Assembly (NCBI GenBank): GCA_903642275.1
Contig: CAHJWK010000033.1
Location: 1 to 37,238, forward strand
Source: Chitinophagaceae bacterium
GTDB lineage: Bacteria > Bacteroidota > Bacteroidia > Chitinophagales > Chitinophagaceae
DNA length: 37,238 nucleotides
Reading direction: 5' to 3'
Shown here one piece after another: positions 14,397-22,519 of this stretch. The position numbers and the translations under genes were made by a program. The notes beneath the pieces are model-generated. The model had not been told where the DNA came from. It saw only the letters and a list, made by a program, of their open reading frames with translations, and did no database searches. The stretch's first letter is position 1; each line of letters begins with the position of its first letter.

Positions 14397-16163
14397 CTAA
14401 TTTCCATCATAATAAAACACAATTTTTGCATTCGTTTTCATATCAGTGTTAACGGATAATTTATAGCTCTGTTTACCTGCGGTTATCCGCATCAATGCAG
14501 AATTGGGCGGAATACTTCCAAGGTTTTCTGCTACCAGTACAAATTCATGTTCACGATTCGTTGTATCTGCATGAATGTTCACGGTAATAGGCTTTATACC
14601 CAGCGTTTGGTTACTTACAATAAGTGCATTGTTGTGATATACACTAACCCTGTCGCCATCAATTTCACCGTTATCAAACAGTTCAATCAAAATATCAGGC
14701 GAGGTAATGTGATAAGCGCCCAGCAATACGTTGGTGCGGGATGTAAGCACTTTGTTTACAGATTGATTGCTATCGGTAGTTGGCGCCGGAACAGCTTTTA
14801 CCAAAGCTGTTTTTTGCAAAGAATCGTTATACTGTTGCTTGCGGACAGCCGCCAGGGAATCGGTTAATTCCTGTTGCTTTTTTCTTGCCTGCACATCAAG
14901 CAGTGAATCTGCTGTGCGCTGTTTTTGCAGGTTTGCGGCAGCTAAGTTTTGCAGTGAATCGTTTATATGCTGCTGTTCTCTTTGATGAACGAGGCTAAGC
15001 GAATCTGCAACATCCTGTTGCCTTTTTTTAACCTGAACATTATGTAAGGAATCTTCGGTTCGTGTTCTTATTTGTTCCAGCCTGGCAACATTATCCAGTG
15101 AATCTTTTAAGCGTTGCTGTTCTCTCTGTTGTACAAGATTAAATGAATCAGTTATCTCCTGTTGCCGCTTCTTTTGTTGCGCAAGCAGGATTGAATCGTT
15201 AATTTGTTGTTGTCTTGTTTTTGCAACATTATCCAGTGAATCTTTTAAGCGTTGCTGTTCTTTCTGTTGTACAAGATTGAGTGAATCAGTTATCTCCTGC
15301 TGCCGCTTCTTTTGTTGTGCAAGCAGGGTTGAATCGTTAATTTGTTGCTGTCTTGTTTTTGCAACATTATCCAGTGAATCTTTTAAGCGTTGTTGTTCTT
15401 TCTGTTTTACAAGATTCATCGAATCGTTTATTTCCTTTTCCTGTTTCTTTTGTTCCGCAAGCCTTGCAGCATCATCAATCTTTTGTTGTTTTAATCTTGC
15501 CATATCATCCAGCGAATCCTGCCGCCTTTTTGCTGCATTTTTTATTGCTTCAACAGAAGCATCGGGTGTATTGGTAACGGCAGTAACATTATTTTTTACG
15601 GCTACATTGTTATCACTGGAATCAACCGTTTTATCTTTCTGTAGCTGGAATGGATGAAAACCGATTATATCTGAAGGCCTGCCAAACCGATCAACAAGGT
15701 ATCTCTGTGTGTCATCTTCATATTCAGAAAGCAACCTGTAATAAAAGGTTACACCATTACACCCGTTATCACAATTTGAAAGGCTGTCAATTAAAATAAG
15801 GCTGTCACGTTTTATAAGCATTTTATTTACCTGTGTGCATGCAGAACAATTATTCCACTGGCTGTTTTCCGGTTCTCTGTGCAAAACTTCTCCATTCCGC
15901 AAATACAATCCTGTTCTTTCAAAATCACCGGATATTGAAATGGTGATTTTAGCATGCGAACCATCATTGGTTTCGCTCGTTTTGGTACCCGTAAAACTTT
16001 CACCTGAAACATCATTAATTTGGATTGTGTTAGTAACATTGTTGGAAAGCGTGGCTGCTCCGCTTGTACTTTTCCATATACCTGTCATCCAGGCTGCATA
16101 TTGGGCAGGCGTTATCGTGTAAAAAATAATGAATAAGGGAAATAGTAATAGTTTTTTACGCAT
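14397..16163 (-). CDS. Secreted protein with long DS-repeat coiled coil
   Basis: The protein is 588 residues from ATG at 16163; the GTG two codons before is less likely. Signal peptide MRKKLLLFPLFIIFYTITPAQ. Residues about 22-165 form a strand-rich domain starting GIWKSTSG, with Cys pairs NCSAC and NCDNGC. Residues about 200-455 form a Lys/Gln/Glu-rich region in which the pair Asp-Ser recurs every 15-16 residues, about fifteen times. Two consecutive 46-residue blocks (RLKDSLDNVAKTRQQQIND onward; DNA 15252-15389 and 15114-15251) are nearly identical. The C-terminal 110 residues (LLGAYHITSPDILIELFDNG to KIVFYYDGN) form a compact strand-rich domain. Likely a periplasmic or surface spacer joining two globular domains; function unknown. 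Confidence 0.7.
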   Translation of the reverse strand: MRKKLLLFPLFIIFYTITPAQYAAWMTGIWKSTSGAATLSNNVTNTIQINDVSGESFTGTKTSETNDGSHAKITISISGDFERTGLYLRNGEVLHREPENSQWNNCSACTQVNKMLIKRDSLILIDSLSNCDNGCNGVTFYYRLLSEYEDDTQRYLVDRFGRPSDIIGFHPFQLQKDKTVDSSDNNVAVKNNVTAVTNTPDASVEAIKNAAKRRQDSLDDMARLKQQKIDDAARLAEQKKQEKEINDSMNLVKQKEQQRLKDSLDNVAKTRQQQINDSTLLAQQKKRQQEITDSLNLVQQKEQQRLKDSLDNVAKTRQQQINDSILLAQQKKRQQEITDSFNLVQQREQQRLKDSLDNVARLEQIRTRTEDSLHNVQVKKRQQDVADSLSLVHQREQQHINDSLQNLAAANLQKQRTADSLLDVQARKKQQELTDSLAAVRKQQYNDSLQKTALVKAVPAPTTDSNQSVNKVLTSRTNVLLGAYHITSPDILIELFDNGEIDGDRVSVYHNNALIVSNQTLGIKPITVNIHADTTNREHEFVLVAENLGSIPPNSALMRITAGKQSYKLSVNTDMKTNAKIVFYYDGN

Positions 16164-16169
16164 TACCAC

Positions 16170-16476
16170 TACAAGGTTTGCTGAGTATTTGAGAAAGGTT
16201 GAAAAATAAGAAATATACTAATTACAAAAATGAATTAATGCTAAAGTAACAGAATTATAAGCAGTAACGGAGTTTACTCAAATGGACAGCATTGATAGAT
16301 TTGTAATAAGTAATTTTTTGTTTTTGTTGATGTTGGCAATAGCTGAAATGAAGAATGTAAAAATGGTTTAGCAGCCTGTGTAGTCTCGAACTATTTCAAA
16401 ATCTCAGATTCAATTGCATCATGCATCAATCAAACAATAGCAGTTTAGTGTTGTTATTATCATACTAAATTACCTG
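16170..16476. other. 307-bp intergenic region, no gene seen
   Basis: This stretch between divergent genes should hold two promoters. TAGATTTG near 16287 matches the -7 consensus but is about 185 nt from the plus-strand start. No repeat-B copy, REP or hairpin terminator was seen. Confidence 0.5.
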
Positions 16477-16764
16477 ATGGCATTACAACAAACATTTGAA
16501 GAAAAAGATATTGACAGAATTATAGAAATGGCGTGGGAAGACAGAACCCCTTTTGAAGCCATCAGTACACAATTCGGGTTATCTGAACAGGCAGTGATTG
16601 AATTGATGCGTAAAGAGCTTAAACGGAGCAGTTTTAATCTATGGCGCAAACGGGTAAATAGTGGTATAAGCCAAAAGCATTTGTTTAAAAGAAATCCTGA
16701 AATAAACAGGTTTAAATGCAGTCGCCAAAGAGTAATATCACTGAATAAAATCAGCAAACGATAA
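16477..16764 (+). CDS. DUF2805 (TIGR03643) family protein
   Basis: This 95-residue protein contains IDRIIEMAWEDRTPFEAI, QFGLSEQAVIELMRKELK and SSFNLWRKRVN, the signature of the DUF2805 / TIGR03643 family. The layout is a helix-turn-helix-like bundle (FEAISTQFGLSEQAVIELMR), suggesting nucleic-acid binding, but the role is not established. The basic C-terminal tail (NRFKCSRQRVISLNKISKR) is longer than the core motif. It is a single gene ending at a strong bidirectional terminator. Confidence 0.85.
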   Translation: MALQQTFEEKDIDRIIEMAWEDRTPFEAISTQFGLSEQAVIELMRKELKRSSFNLWRKRVNSGISQKHLFKRNPEINRFKCSRQRVISLNKISKR

Positions 16765-16784
16765 AATACTATAACAATCATATA

Positions 16785-16819
16785 AATAAAACCCGCCAAA
16801 TAAATTAGCGGGTTTTATT
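16785..16819. terminator. Bidirectional intrinsic terminator
   Basis: AATAAAACCCGC (16785-16796) and GCGGGTTTTATT (16808-16819) form a perfect 12-bp stem with an 11-nt loop. T-runs occur on each side of the stem, so it can stop both the DUF2805 gene and the converging minus-strand gene. Confidence 0.85.
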
Positions 16820-16844
16820 GTGGCATGCATAACCTAAACATTAT

Positions 16845-17219
16845 TTAATTGTATTGTTCAGCAATGTATGAGATTAGTTTATTATCGTCCATTTTATTGG
16901 ATGTGCTTTCTTTGGCAACTGTATTTTTATAATGCGGTGTTTCAGATAAAAACTTTATAAACTGCTCCTGTGCAGTACCTGTGCCGGTAACGTGTATTTC
17001 ATCTACATTTTGCATATAAGACGTTATTTCTTTGAAAAATTTGCTTTGCACTGTCTTTTCAAGGTTATGGGCTTTGTTTTCGTTTGAGTTGCTTCCAACA
17101 CCTTCATTTTTGGCGTGCCCTAATATTACAAACTCACCGTCACCATTTTCGCGGCCAACAATTGTGGCATGCTGGCCATCCATCCACACACCAAACTGTT
17201 TTTTGTTTTTTATTGACAT
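16845..17219 (-). CDS. Small host-attachment-like / baeRF-like protein
   Basis: From ATG at 17219 the protein is 124 residues: MSIKNKKQFGVWMDGQHATI, then a strand GEFVILGHA, a linker, a helix TVQSKFFKEITSYM, then DEIHVTGTGTAQEQFIKFL and an ending ...YIAEQYN. The GVWMD..HA opening and the strand-helix order with a late VTGTGTAQEQF segment resemble bacterial eRF1-like or host-attachment proteins (release-factor-like nucleotide fold), but I am not sure of the family. A longer in-frame start at 17324 adds a poorly conserved-looking leader. Likely cytosolic. Confidence 0.5.
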   Translation of the reverse strand: MSIKNKKQFGVWMDGQHATIVGRENGDGEFVILGHAKNEGVGSNSNENKAHNLEKTVQSKFFKEITSYMQNVDEIHVTGTGTAQEQFIKFLSETPHYKNTVAKESTSNKMDDNKLISYIAEQYN

Positions 17220-17342
17220 AATTATTGATTTTTTTGGAAATATACTCCCGCAAACTGCACCATCCAAAATATTCGCATTTACAGCTTTCTTAGTTTCAGC
17301 GTTTGCAATTATGCAACTGAACAAAGTAGCAGCATACCATGA

Positions 17343-18428
17343 TTACGTCCAGTATAAAATTTTTGCATCAGGAAACCTGTTATTGATTTCCTTATAAAAG
17401 AATTGTTTCATTTCATTCATAACAACAGGTGTGTAAATAAATTTCCTGCCACCAAATTTATTGTGCTTTGCCGCTCTTTTGCTTTCGTCCATATCTAAGC
17501 CTGTATTCGGATACCAACTCAACAAAACCTCTTTTGAACCAGGCGTAAAACGGTGTGTTATGAGCTCAAAAGTAAGGTCAGTAGAAAAATCAAGTTGTTG
17601 CTGCAATTGCACCAGCATAGCAGCATAAGATTCTTTCCAGCCTTCAAAAGCCATGATGGGCGCAAGAACAACACCAATCGGGTAAGCACCTCCGCCTTTA
17701 ACTTTTGGTAAAGCCAGTTTGCGTAAAGCCTGCATGCGGGCTGTTAATGAAGCAGTACCACCTTCCAAGCGTGCAGAGACAGGTGCGGCGTTTAAACTAA
17801 TGCGCCAGCGGGTATTGCCGTTGTGTGGAATATCAAGAAGCTTATCCACCGCATCAAACTTGGTTACAAATCTTAAATGTACGTTCTGCTGTTCACCAAA
17901 GAAGCGTATGGTTTCTTCAAGGCTTCCGGTAAGATGTTCAATGCTTAAAGGGTCAGTATAACAGCTTGCTTCAAAAGAAGTAATGCTACCTGCATTGCGG
18001 TAACGCGTTGTGTTTTGAAGAATAGACGGCAGATTTGCAAACACACGAACAACCGGTGCGCCCTGCAAGCTGCCTGCGAGATAACAATACTGGCAATGTG
18101 CGGGGCAACCTTCTGCCAGGTGAAACTGGTAATTCGCAGAAGGAGGAATAGGCCGCAAATTAAAGGCTGACGGAGGTGCGTTTACAATGGCTAAAGTATT
18201 TTTAGCAAGCTTATAAGTTTCTTTTTCTGTTTCTCCTTTTACACCTGTTATGCGGTTGTTTTTTAATAATTCAATAGAAATATTGAATGATTCAATACGT
18301 TGCAACATTTGCCGGCCAAAACTTTCTTTATATGCATCAGGTGTAATGATAATTCTTTTCGGTAACCAGGATTTAGATGTTTTTGTGTGATTGACTTCAA
18401 CTTGTTTTGAACTTAACAATTGCATCAT
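17343..18428 (-). CDS. Spore photoproduct lyase-like radical SAM enzyme
   Basis: This 361-residue protein has the [4Fe-4S] motif C108-x3-C112-x2-C115 in GCPAHCQYCYL, the arrangement of spore photoproduct lyases, followed by SFEASCYTDPLSIEHLTGSL and LRFVTKFDAVDKLLD, both matching SPL-family blocks. Length is as expected. SPL repairs the UV thymine dimer of endospores using S-adenosylmethionine; family members in non-spore-formers have unproven substrates. The N-terminal KRIIITPDAYKESFGRQMLQRI block is also typical. It lies divergent from the SRPBCC gene. An enzymatic role on DNA or RNA damage is probable but inferred. Confidence 0.85.
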   Translation of the reverse strand: MMQLLSSKQVEVNHTKTSKSWLPKRIIITPDAYKESFGRQMLQRIESFNISIELLKNNRITGVKGETEKETYKLAKNTLAIVNAPPSAFNLRPIPPSANYQFHLAEGCPAHCQYCYLAGSLQGAPVVRVFANLPSILQNTTRYRNAGSITSFEASCYTDPLSIEHLTGSLEETIRFFGEQQNVHLRFVTKFDAVDKLLDIPHNGNTRWRISLNAAPVSARLEGGTASLTARMQALRKLALPKVKGGGAYPIGVVLAPIMAFEGWKESYAAMLVQLQQQLDFSTDLTFELITHRFTPGSKEVLLSWYPNTGLDMDESKRAAKHNKFGGRKFIYTPVVMNEMKQFFYKEINNRFPDAKILYWT

Positions 18429-18709
18429 TAACTTAAAACAATTTAGAAACTACTATGTTTATTTTGATAGCTTATCATACATATAAAAAACGGTTAAAAT
18501 CGTGATAGAAAAAATAATCATTAAGATGCCTGTCTTAAACAAATAGTATTACTTAACATTAGTTTCAACAGAGTCTTCACTATAAAGGAATAATGTGCTG
18601 TACCTAATTATGTTTATGCAGTATTTAATTCCAATTACCTGGGCAGGGAAACAAATACCTGATTACACAAACTTTATAAGCATTCAGTTGTTGTATTATA
18701 AACTTATAT

Positions 18710-19147
18710 ATGAGCAATGATTTGAAACTGGAAATAAGTAAACACTTCACTGAAACAAAAGAAAAATTATTTGCAGCATGGACTGAAGGTGACCAATTAA
18801 AAAAATGGTGGAAGCCAATGAATAATTCGATTGTTGAGGTAAGCAATGATTTAAAACAAGGCGGTGTAGTTAAATACGTTTTTGAAAGCGGGTTGATAAT
18901 ATCAGGCAATTATGAAGAGGTTTTAGAAAATAAAAAGCTTGTATATAGCTGGAACTGGAATTTTCCCAAAGATGAAGTTAAAAACGCTGATTATAAATTG
19001 AGTGTAACATTTACGGAAGAAGGTAAAAGCAGCAATATAAACGTAGTACAAACAAGTTTTGAAAATGAAGAGAGTATTTTACCGCACAAAGAAGGATGGG
19101 AAAAAGGATTAAATGATCTTGCCGAGTATCTTTCAGGAAACTATTAG
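18710..19147 (+). CDS. SRPBCC / AHSA1-type domain protein
   Basis: This 145-residue protein has the AHSA1 layout: a first strand (LEISKHFTETKEKLFAAWTEG), the LKKWWKP turn, paired strands (VKYVFESG, ISGNYEEVLENKKLVYSWNW) and the closing helix HKEGWEKGLNDLAEYL. Members bind hydrophobic ligands or Hsp90-type partners and are often single cytosolic proteins. No catalytic residues are expected. It is a single gene, with a 281-nt gap to the divergent radical SAM gene in which no clear promoter was found. Confidence 0.85.
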   Translation: MSNDLKLEISKHFTETKEKLFAAWTEGDQLKKWWKPMNNSIVEVSNDLKQGGVVKYVFESGLIISGNYEEVLENKKLVYSWNWNFPKDEVKNADYKLSVTFTEEGKSSNINVVQTSFENEESILPHKEGWEKGLNDLAEYLSGNY

Positions 19148-19268
19148 TTGTAGCAGATTTCTATGAGCGGATACCTTAACAATATAAATATTGTTTCACA
19201 CAGTTTAAGCAGCAAACGGTAAGGCTAAATCCGCATTAATTTTACAGGTAAGTACTATAATACTATTT

Positions 19269-19493
19269 ATGAACTCAACAATTAATAATTGTAAAAACAA
19301 TAACCTTAAAGCTAAGTTGCAAGCTGTAGGCGGCTTGGTGCTTACCGGTGCCGGATTATCTATGTCCATTGATGCTGGAATCAAACGGACAAAAGGCAGC
19401 AAATGGTTTTTATATGGTACAATAGCATTGGTTGTTTTTAATGCAGGCTTGTGTTTGGTAGCAGGTTCGGTGCGTCATGCAAATCAAAAATAA
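19269..19493 (+). CDS. Small two-helix membrane protein
   Basis: This 74-residue protein has two hydrophobic segments (about 18-35 QAVGGLVLTGAGLSMSIDA and 46-67 FLYGTIALVVFNAGLCLVAG) with a short basic loop (IKRTKGSK). The N-terminus is Asn-rich. It is a typical orphan small membrane protein of unknown function. Confidence 0.5.
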   Translation: MNSTINNCKNNNLKAKLQAVGGLVLTGAGLSMSIDAGIKRTKGSKWFLYGTIALVVFNAGLCLVAGSVRHANQK

Positions 19494-19533
19494 GCAGATG
19501 TTGTTTTTATCTTAGGTGAAGTATAGACCTCAA

Positions 19534-19580
19534 TTCTGCAAGTTTTGCAACTTTGCCGCACCTATATGTTGAACCTTTTA
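19534..19580 (+). repeat. Possible decayed family-B repeat
   Basis: TTCTGCAAGTTTTGCAACTT and TGCCGCACCTATATGTTGAA resemble the core hairpin and the CCGCATCTATATT flank, in the same orientation as the other copies. Several mismatches make this uncertain. Confidence 0.35.
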
Positions 19581-19655
19581 CTAAGAGATGTCGTAAGGTT
19601 GCCCACTCCCACAAATTTGCTGCAAGGCAATAACAATCATATTTTACAAACCCAC

Positions 19656-20171
19656 TTATAATTTTGCGCTGATAGTATCTTTTTTTACAGCGTTAGTATG
19701 CAACATGTTTAAGCTGTCAACCGGTTTAGCAGGCAGTTTTTGTTTCTGTTGAAAAGCATATCGCTTATAAGCTCTTAATTCACTTGCATAACCTTCAGTT
19801 GGCCAATTCTCATCAATATCCTGAATGGCTGTTAAATCACTGTCATTTTTTGGAATAGTAACCGGTTGATTATTTTTATATTGAATGTTATATTGGGTTA
19901 ACCGGTTTTGCAGCGCTATAATATGTGCTTTAGCTTTACTTCTTATGTCTGATTCCTTTACGCGCAGCACCATAACATTTGATCCGCTTATTTTTTCCTG
20001 TGTTGTGGATTGATCAATAATTTTTTCCTGTTTTTTTTCACGGCTACCGCCCATAAGTGCCAGCACTCCATGAGCTGCAATATTCGCCGCCGCCATTTGA
20101 GCAGAAACGCTATTCGTTTGAAAAATAACCACCAATACGATAACAAAAGAAAGCCTGCTTATTTGTTTCAT
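19656..20171 (-). CDS. Secreted hypothetical protein
   Basis: From ATG at 20171 the protein is 171 residues with the signal peptide MKQISRLSFVIVLVVIFQTN ending near SVSAQ. An ATG 24 nt upstream lies only about 12 nt from the -7 box at 20207-20214, so the signal-peptide start is preferred. The mature part has a Gly-rich start, a basic segment (GGSREKKQEK), VLRVKESDIRSKAKAHIIALQNRL and an alpha-helical tail with AYKRYAFQQKQKL. No known domain was recognised. Confidence 0.55.
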   Translation of the reverse strand: MKQISRLSFVIVLVVIFQTNSVSAQMAAANIAAHGVLALMGGSREKKQEKIIDQSTTQEKISGSNVMVLRVKESDIRSKAKAHIIALQNRLTQYNIQYKNNQPVTIPKNDSDLTAIQDIDENWPTEGYASELRAYKRYAFQQKQKLPAKPVDSLNMLHTNAVKKDTISAKL

Positions 20172-20206
20172 TGTAAAGTGTTTTAAATTACTCAATCAAT
20201 ATTCCA

Positions 20207-20214
20207 CAAAGGTA
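20207..20214 (-). promoter_or_regulatory. -7 promoter box for the secreted protein gene
   Basis: The minus strand reads TACCTTTG, an exact TAnnTTTG match, 36 nt before the chosen start at 20171. A -33 TTTG at the right distance was not found. Confidence 0.4.
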
Positions 20215-20363
20215 AAAAATGTTTTTTTATGCGGCGTCTTTGACCTGTGCCCATCTGCAATAGCACATAAGCATGCGCAAATAATTAATGACACATAACT
20301 CATGTGCTGTAAATAAGTATACACCAAAAACAGTAATACTGCAGTAAGAATGACGATAGCTTT

Positions 20364-21449
20364 CTATGTAATACCAGTAATTTTATCGAGCAGGTCGGTT
20401 CCCAATCCCGGCTTATCATTCACATACATATATCCATCTTTAATAGTAAAGCCACCACTCACTGCATCTTCAGCAAGATCAAGGCTGCCATCCAGATCAA
20501 TATATTTTGTGTGTGGACAGGCAAAAGCTGCATGTAAAGCCGCAGTAATGCTTACAATGCTTTCATCATTACATCCCCAAAACAAAGTTATACCTGCAGG
20601 CTTTGCAATGCCAGCAATCTCAAATGCGCCAAATATTCCGCCACACTTCATAAGCTTTATGTTGAAGATGCCGTATAAATTTTGCCTGGCAATTTCAAAT
20701 GCAGAATGCACATTTTTTAGTGATTCATCTGCCGCAAGCATTGCTCTCTCTTTATCTGAAAGCTTCAATAAATCTTTATCAATAGATGGGTGCAATGGTT
20801 GTTCAATCAATTCAACGTTATATTCTTTTGTAAGCTGAAGAAACAGCTTTAACTCATCTAATGTATAACCTGTATTTGCATCAACACGTATTGTAAAATG
20901 ATCGGCAAATTTTTCTTTTAGCTTGATGATGCGCTCCGCATCAAGCGTTGAATTTAAACCTGTTTTTACTTTCAATATGCGAAAGCCTTTTTTATAATAA
21001 TCATTTGCTTCTTCAATAGTTTCCCGTACATCTTTAATACCAATAGTTACCGAAGTAAGCATTCTCTCATGATGCTTTCCATAAAAGTCAACAACAGGCA
21101 CGCCGATATATTTTCCAAATGCATCATGCAACGCAATATCAATACAGGCTTGCGTTCCGGGCAGATTATTGAAATGTTCTCTTGTGGTATAAATATGCTG
21201 CAGGTAATGCCTGATATCTTTTCCAATAAAATAATCAATGAATTCTGACTGAAGATTTTGCAATGTTTGATCAGGCGTTTCACCCACTACACCGGGCGCA
21301 GGATTTGCAGCACCAATACCTTTAATACCATTCTCCAATTCTATTTCAAGGAAAATATTTTCAACATCAATGATTGTTTCTCTTGCGATGGTATAAGGCT
21401 TTTGCAGTCTTAAATTTTTCCTGTATGCATTCAGTGATTTTATTTTCAT
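20364..21449 (-). CDS. Enolase-superfamily epimerase (dipeptide epimerase / DgcA-like N-acetyl-D-Glu racemase)
   Basis: This 361-residue protein belongs to the MLE/MR-like enolase superfamily. Catalytic pattern: K160-V-K162, metal ligands D190 (RVDAN), E216 (LIEQP) and D241 (AADES), and the second base K265 (NIKLMKCGG). An aspartate pair D318-L-D320 near the end is the mark of Ala-Glu-type epimerases. It overlaps the stop of the upstream DUF1611 gene by 4 nt and is the last gene of a four-gene operon. Coupling with DUF1611 matches DgcN-DgcA, in which DgcA racemises N-acetyl-D-glutamate. L-Ala-D/L-Glu epimerase of murein peptide recycling is the alternative. Confidence 0.85.
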   Translation of the reverse strand: MKIKSLNAYRKNLRLQKPYTIARETIIDVENIFLEIELENGIKGIGAANPAPGVVGETPDQTLQNLQSEFIDYFIGKDIRHYLQHIYTTREHFNNLPGTQACIDIALHDAFGKYIGVPVVDFYGKHHERMLTSVTIGIKDVRETIEEANDYYKKGFRILKVKTGLNSTLDAERIIKLKEKFADHFTIRVDANTGYTLDELKLFLQLTKEYNVELIEQPLHPSIDKDLLKLSDKERAMLAADESLKNVHSAFEIARQNLYGIFNIKLMKCGGIFGAFEIAGIAKPAGITLFWGCNDESIVSITAALHAAFACPHTKYIDLDGSLDLAEDAVSGGFTIKDGYMYVNDKPGLGTDLLDKITGIT

Positions 21450-22513
21450 ATGTATATAATACCGGTATGATGTTTTGGTTTCAGTTTTTTTATTGCAGGC
21501 ACAATGCTGTCGCAGCCTTCCTGCAACGGAAGTAATACCGGCAGCTTAAATTTATCTTCATATTCTTTCTTAAAAGCGAAGGCTTCATCATTGCTGCAAT
21601 GCTCAGTATTAAATGCAACAGCAATAACGGTTGAACCAAGCTGATGTATCAGTTCTATTTCAGATTGTAAAGATGGAATCTCCCCCCACATCGGTTCATG
21701 CTCATAATATTTTCGCTTGGGCGCAAACACAAGTATCACTGCCACTGCATTACCTGATATCAACATTTCTGAACCACACGGCCCGCTTGGATTACGCAAT
21801 GCAGATTGCCCTTCAATAAAAATGATATCAGGCTTTGTTTCTTCATTGCATGTAAGTATAGCATGTTCAAGTTCACCAGACACAAAATCATTTAACGTAG
21901 AATCAAAAATAAATCCATACTTGCCACCCTGCAACCAACCGGTTTGACCGGTATAAATCATTTGCGTGTTCATGCCGGCTTTGTTGCAGGCATTCATTAT
22001 AAAACGTGCGGTGGTGCGCTTACCCAATGCACAATCAACACCCATTACTGCAACAACAGGCGTTGTAAGCTTAAAAATTTTGCCCGTCCAGAAATGTAAA
22101 TCCTGTAATTTTTTTGGAGCGCGTATATCAGTTAATTCAACGCCGTATTCATTCGCTAATTGTTTTATATCAGGCTTTGCATTTAAATGATCATGCAAAC
22201 CATTTATAATGCTCAACTTATTTCTGATGGCAGTTTTTACATCTTCAATCATAGTTCCCGGGAACATTCCTCCAACCGTGGCAACACCAACAATGCATAC
22301 TTCAGGGTTTGCCTGCAGAGCATCTGTAACGGTCAAATAAACAGGTATGTCACGGTGTTTGCCATCCAGCAAAACACCTGCATCGTTGCCAGCGTTTGCA
22401 TGATCTACCACACCGACAATTGCAAAGCGGTTACTTTCTCTTATTAAACCATGTGCTGTTTTGGCGCTGTCAGTATTCAGCAAACCATTTGTAAGCAGTA
22501 TAGCTTTTTTCAT
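21446..22513 (-). CDS. DUF1611 family protein (DgcN-like)
   Basis: This 355-residue protein has an N-terminal Rossmann-like half (KAILLTNGLL, FAIVGVVDHANAG, CIVGVATVGG) and a C-terminal P-loop half with GVDCALGKRTT (about 158-168) and DIIFIEGQSALRNPSG. This is the two-domain DUF1611 layout. DUF1611 proteins named DgcN are reported to N-acetylate D-glutamate as the first step of a catabolic route, with DgcA second (recalled knowledge). Coupling to the epimerase by a 4-nt overlap supports the same here. It follows miaA after 6 nt. The enzyme activity is inferred; NAD- or CoA-binding is not visible to me. Confidence 0.8.
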   Translation of the reverse strand: MKKAILLTNGLLNTDSAKTAHGLIRESNRFAIVGVVDHANAGNDAGVLLDGKHRDIPVYLTVTDALQANPEVCIVGVATVGGMFPGTMIEDVKTAIRNKLSIINGLHDHLNAKPDIKQLANEYGVELTDIRAPKKLQDLHFWTGKIFKLTTPVVAVMGVDCALGKRTTARFIMNACNKAGMNTQMIYTGQTGWLQGGKYGFIFDSTLNDFVSGELEHAILTCNEETKPDIIFIEGQSALRNPSGPCGSEMLISGNAVAVILVFAPKRKYYEHEPMWGEIPSLQSEIELIHQLGSTVIAVAFNTEHCSNDEAFAFKKEYEDKFKLPVLLPLQEGCDSIVPAIKKLKPKHHTGIIYI

Positions 22514-22519
22514 GAATGA

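Noticed and set aside
15277-15657. Ser/Cys/Phe-rich plus-strand frame
   Set aside because: It is the complement of the Lys/Gln-rich coiled-coil repeats and has the composition expected from that.
20350-20838. 162-residue plus-strand frame over the epimerase 3' end
   Set aside because: It is a shadow of the epimerase, whose catalytic residues are all in the minus-strand frame.
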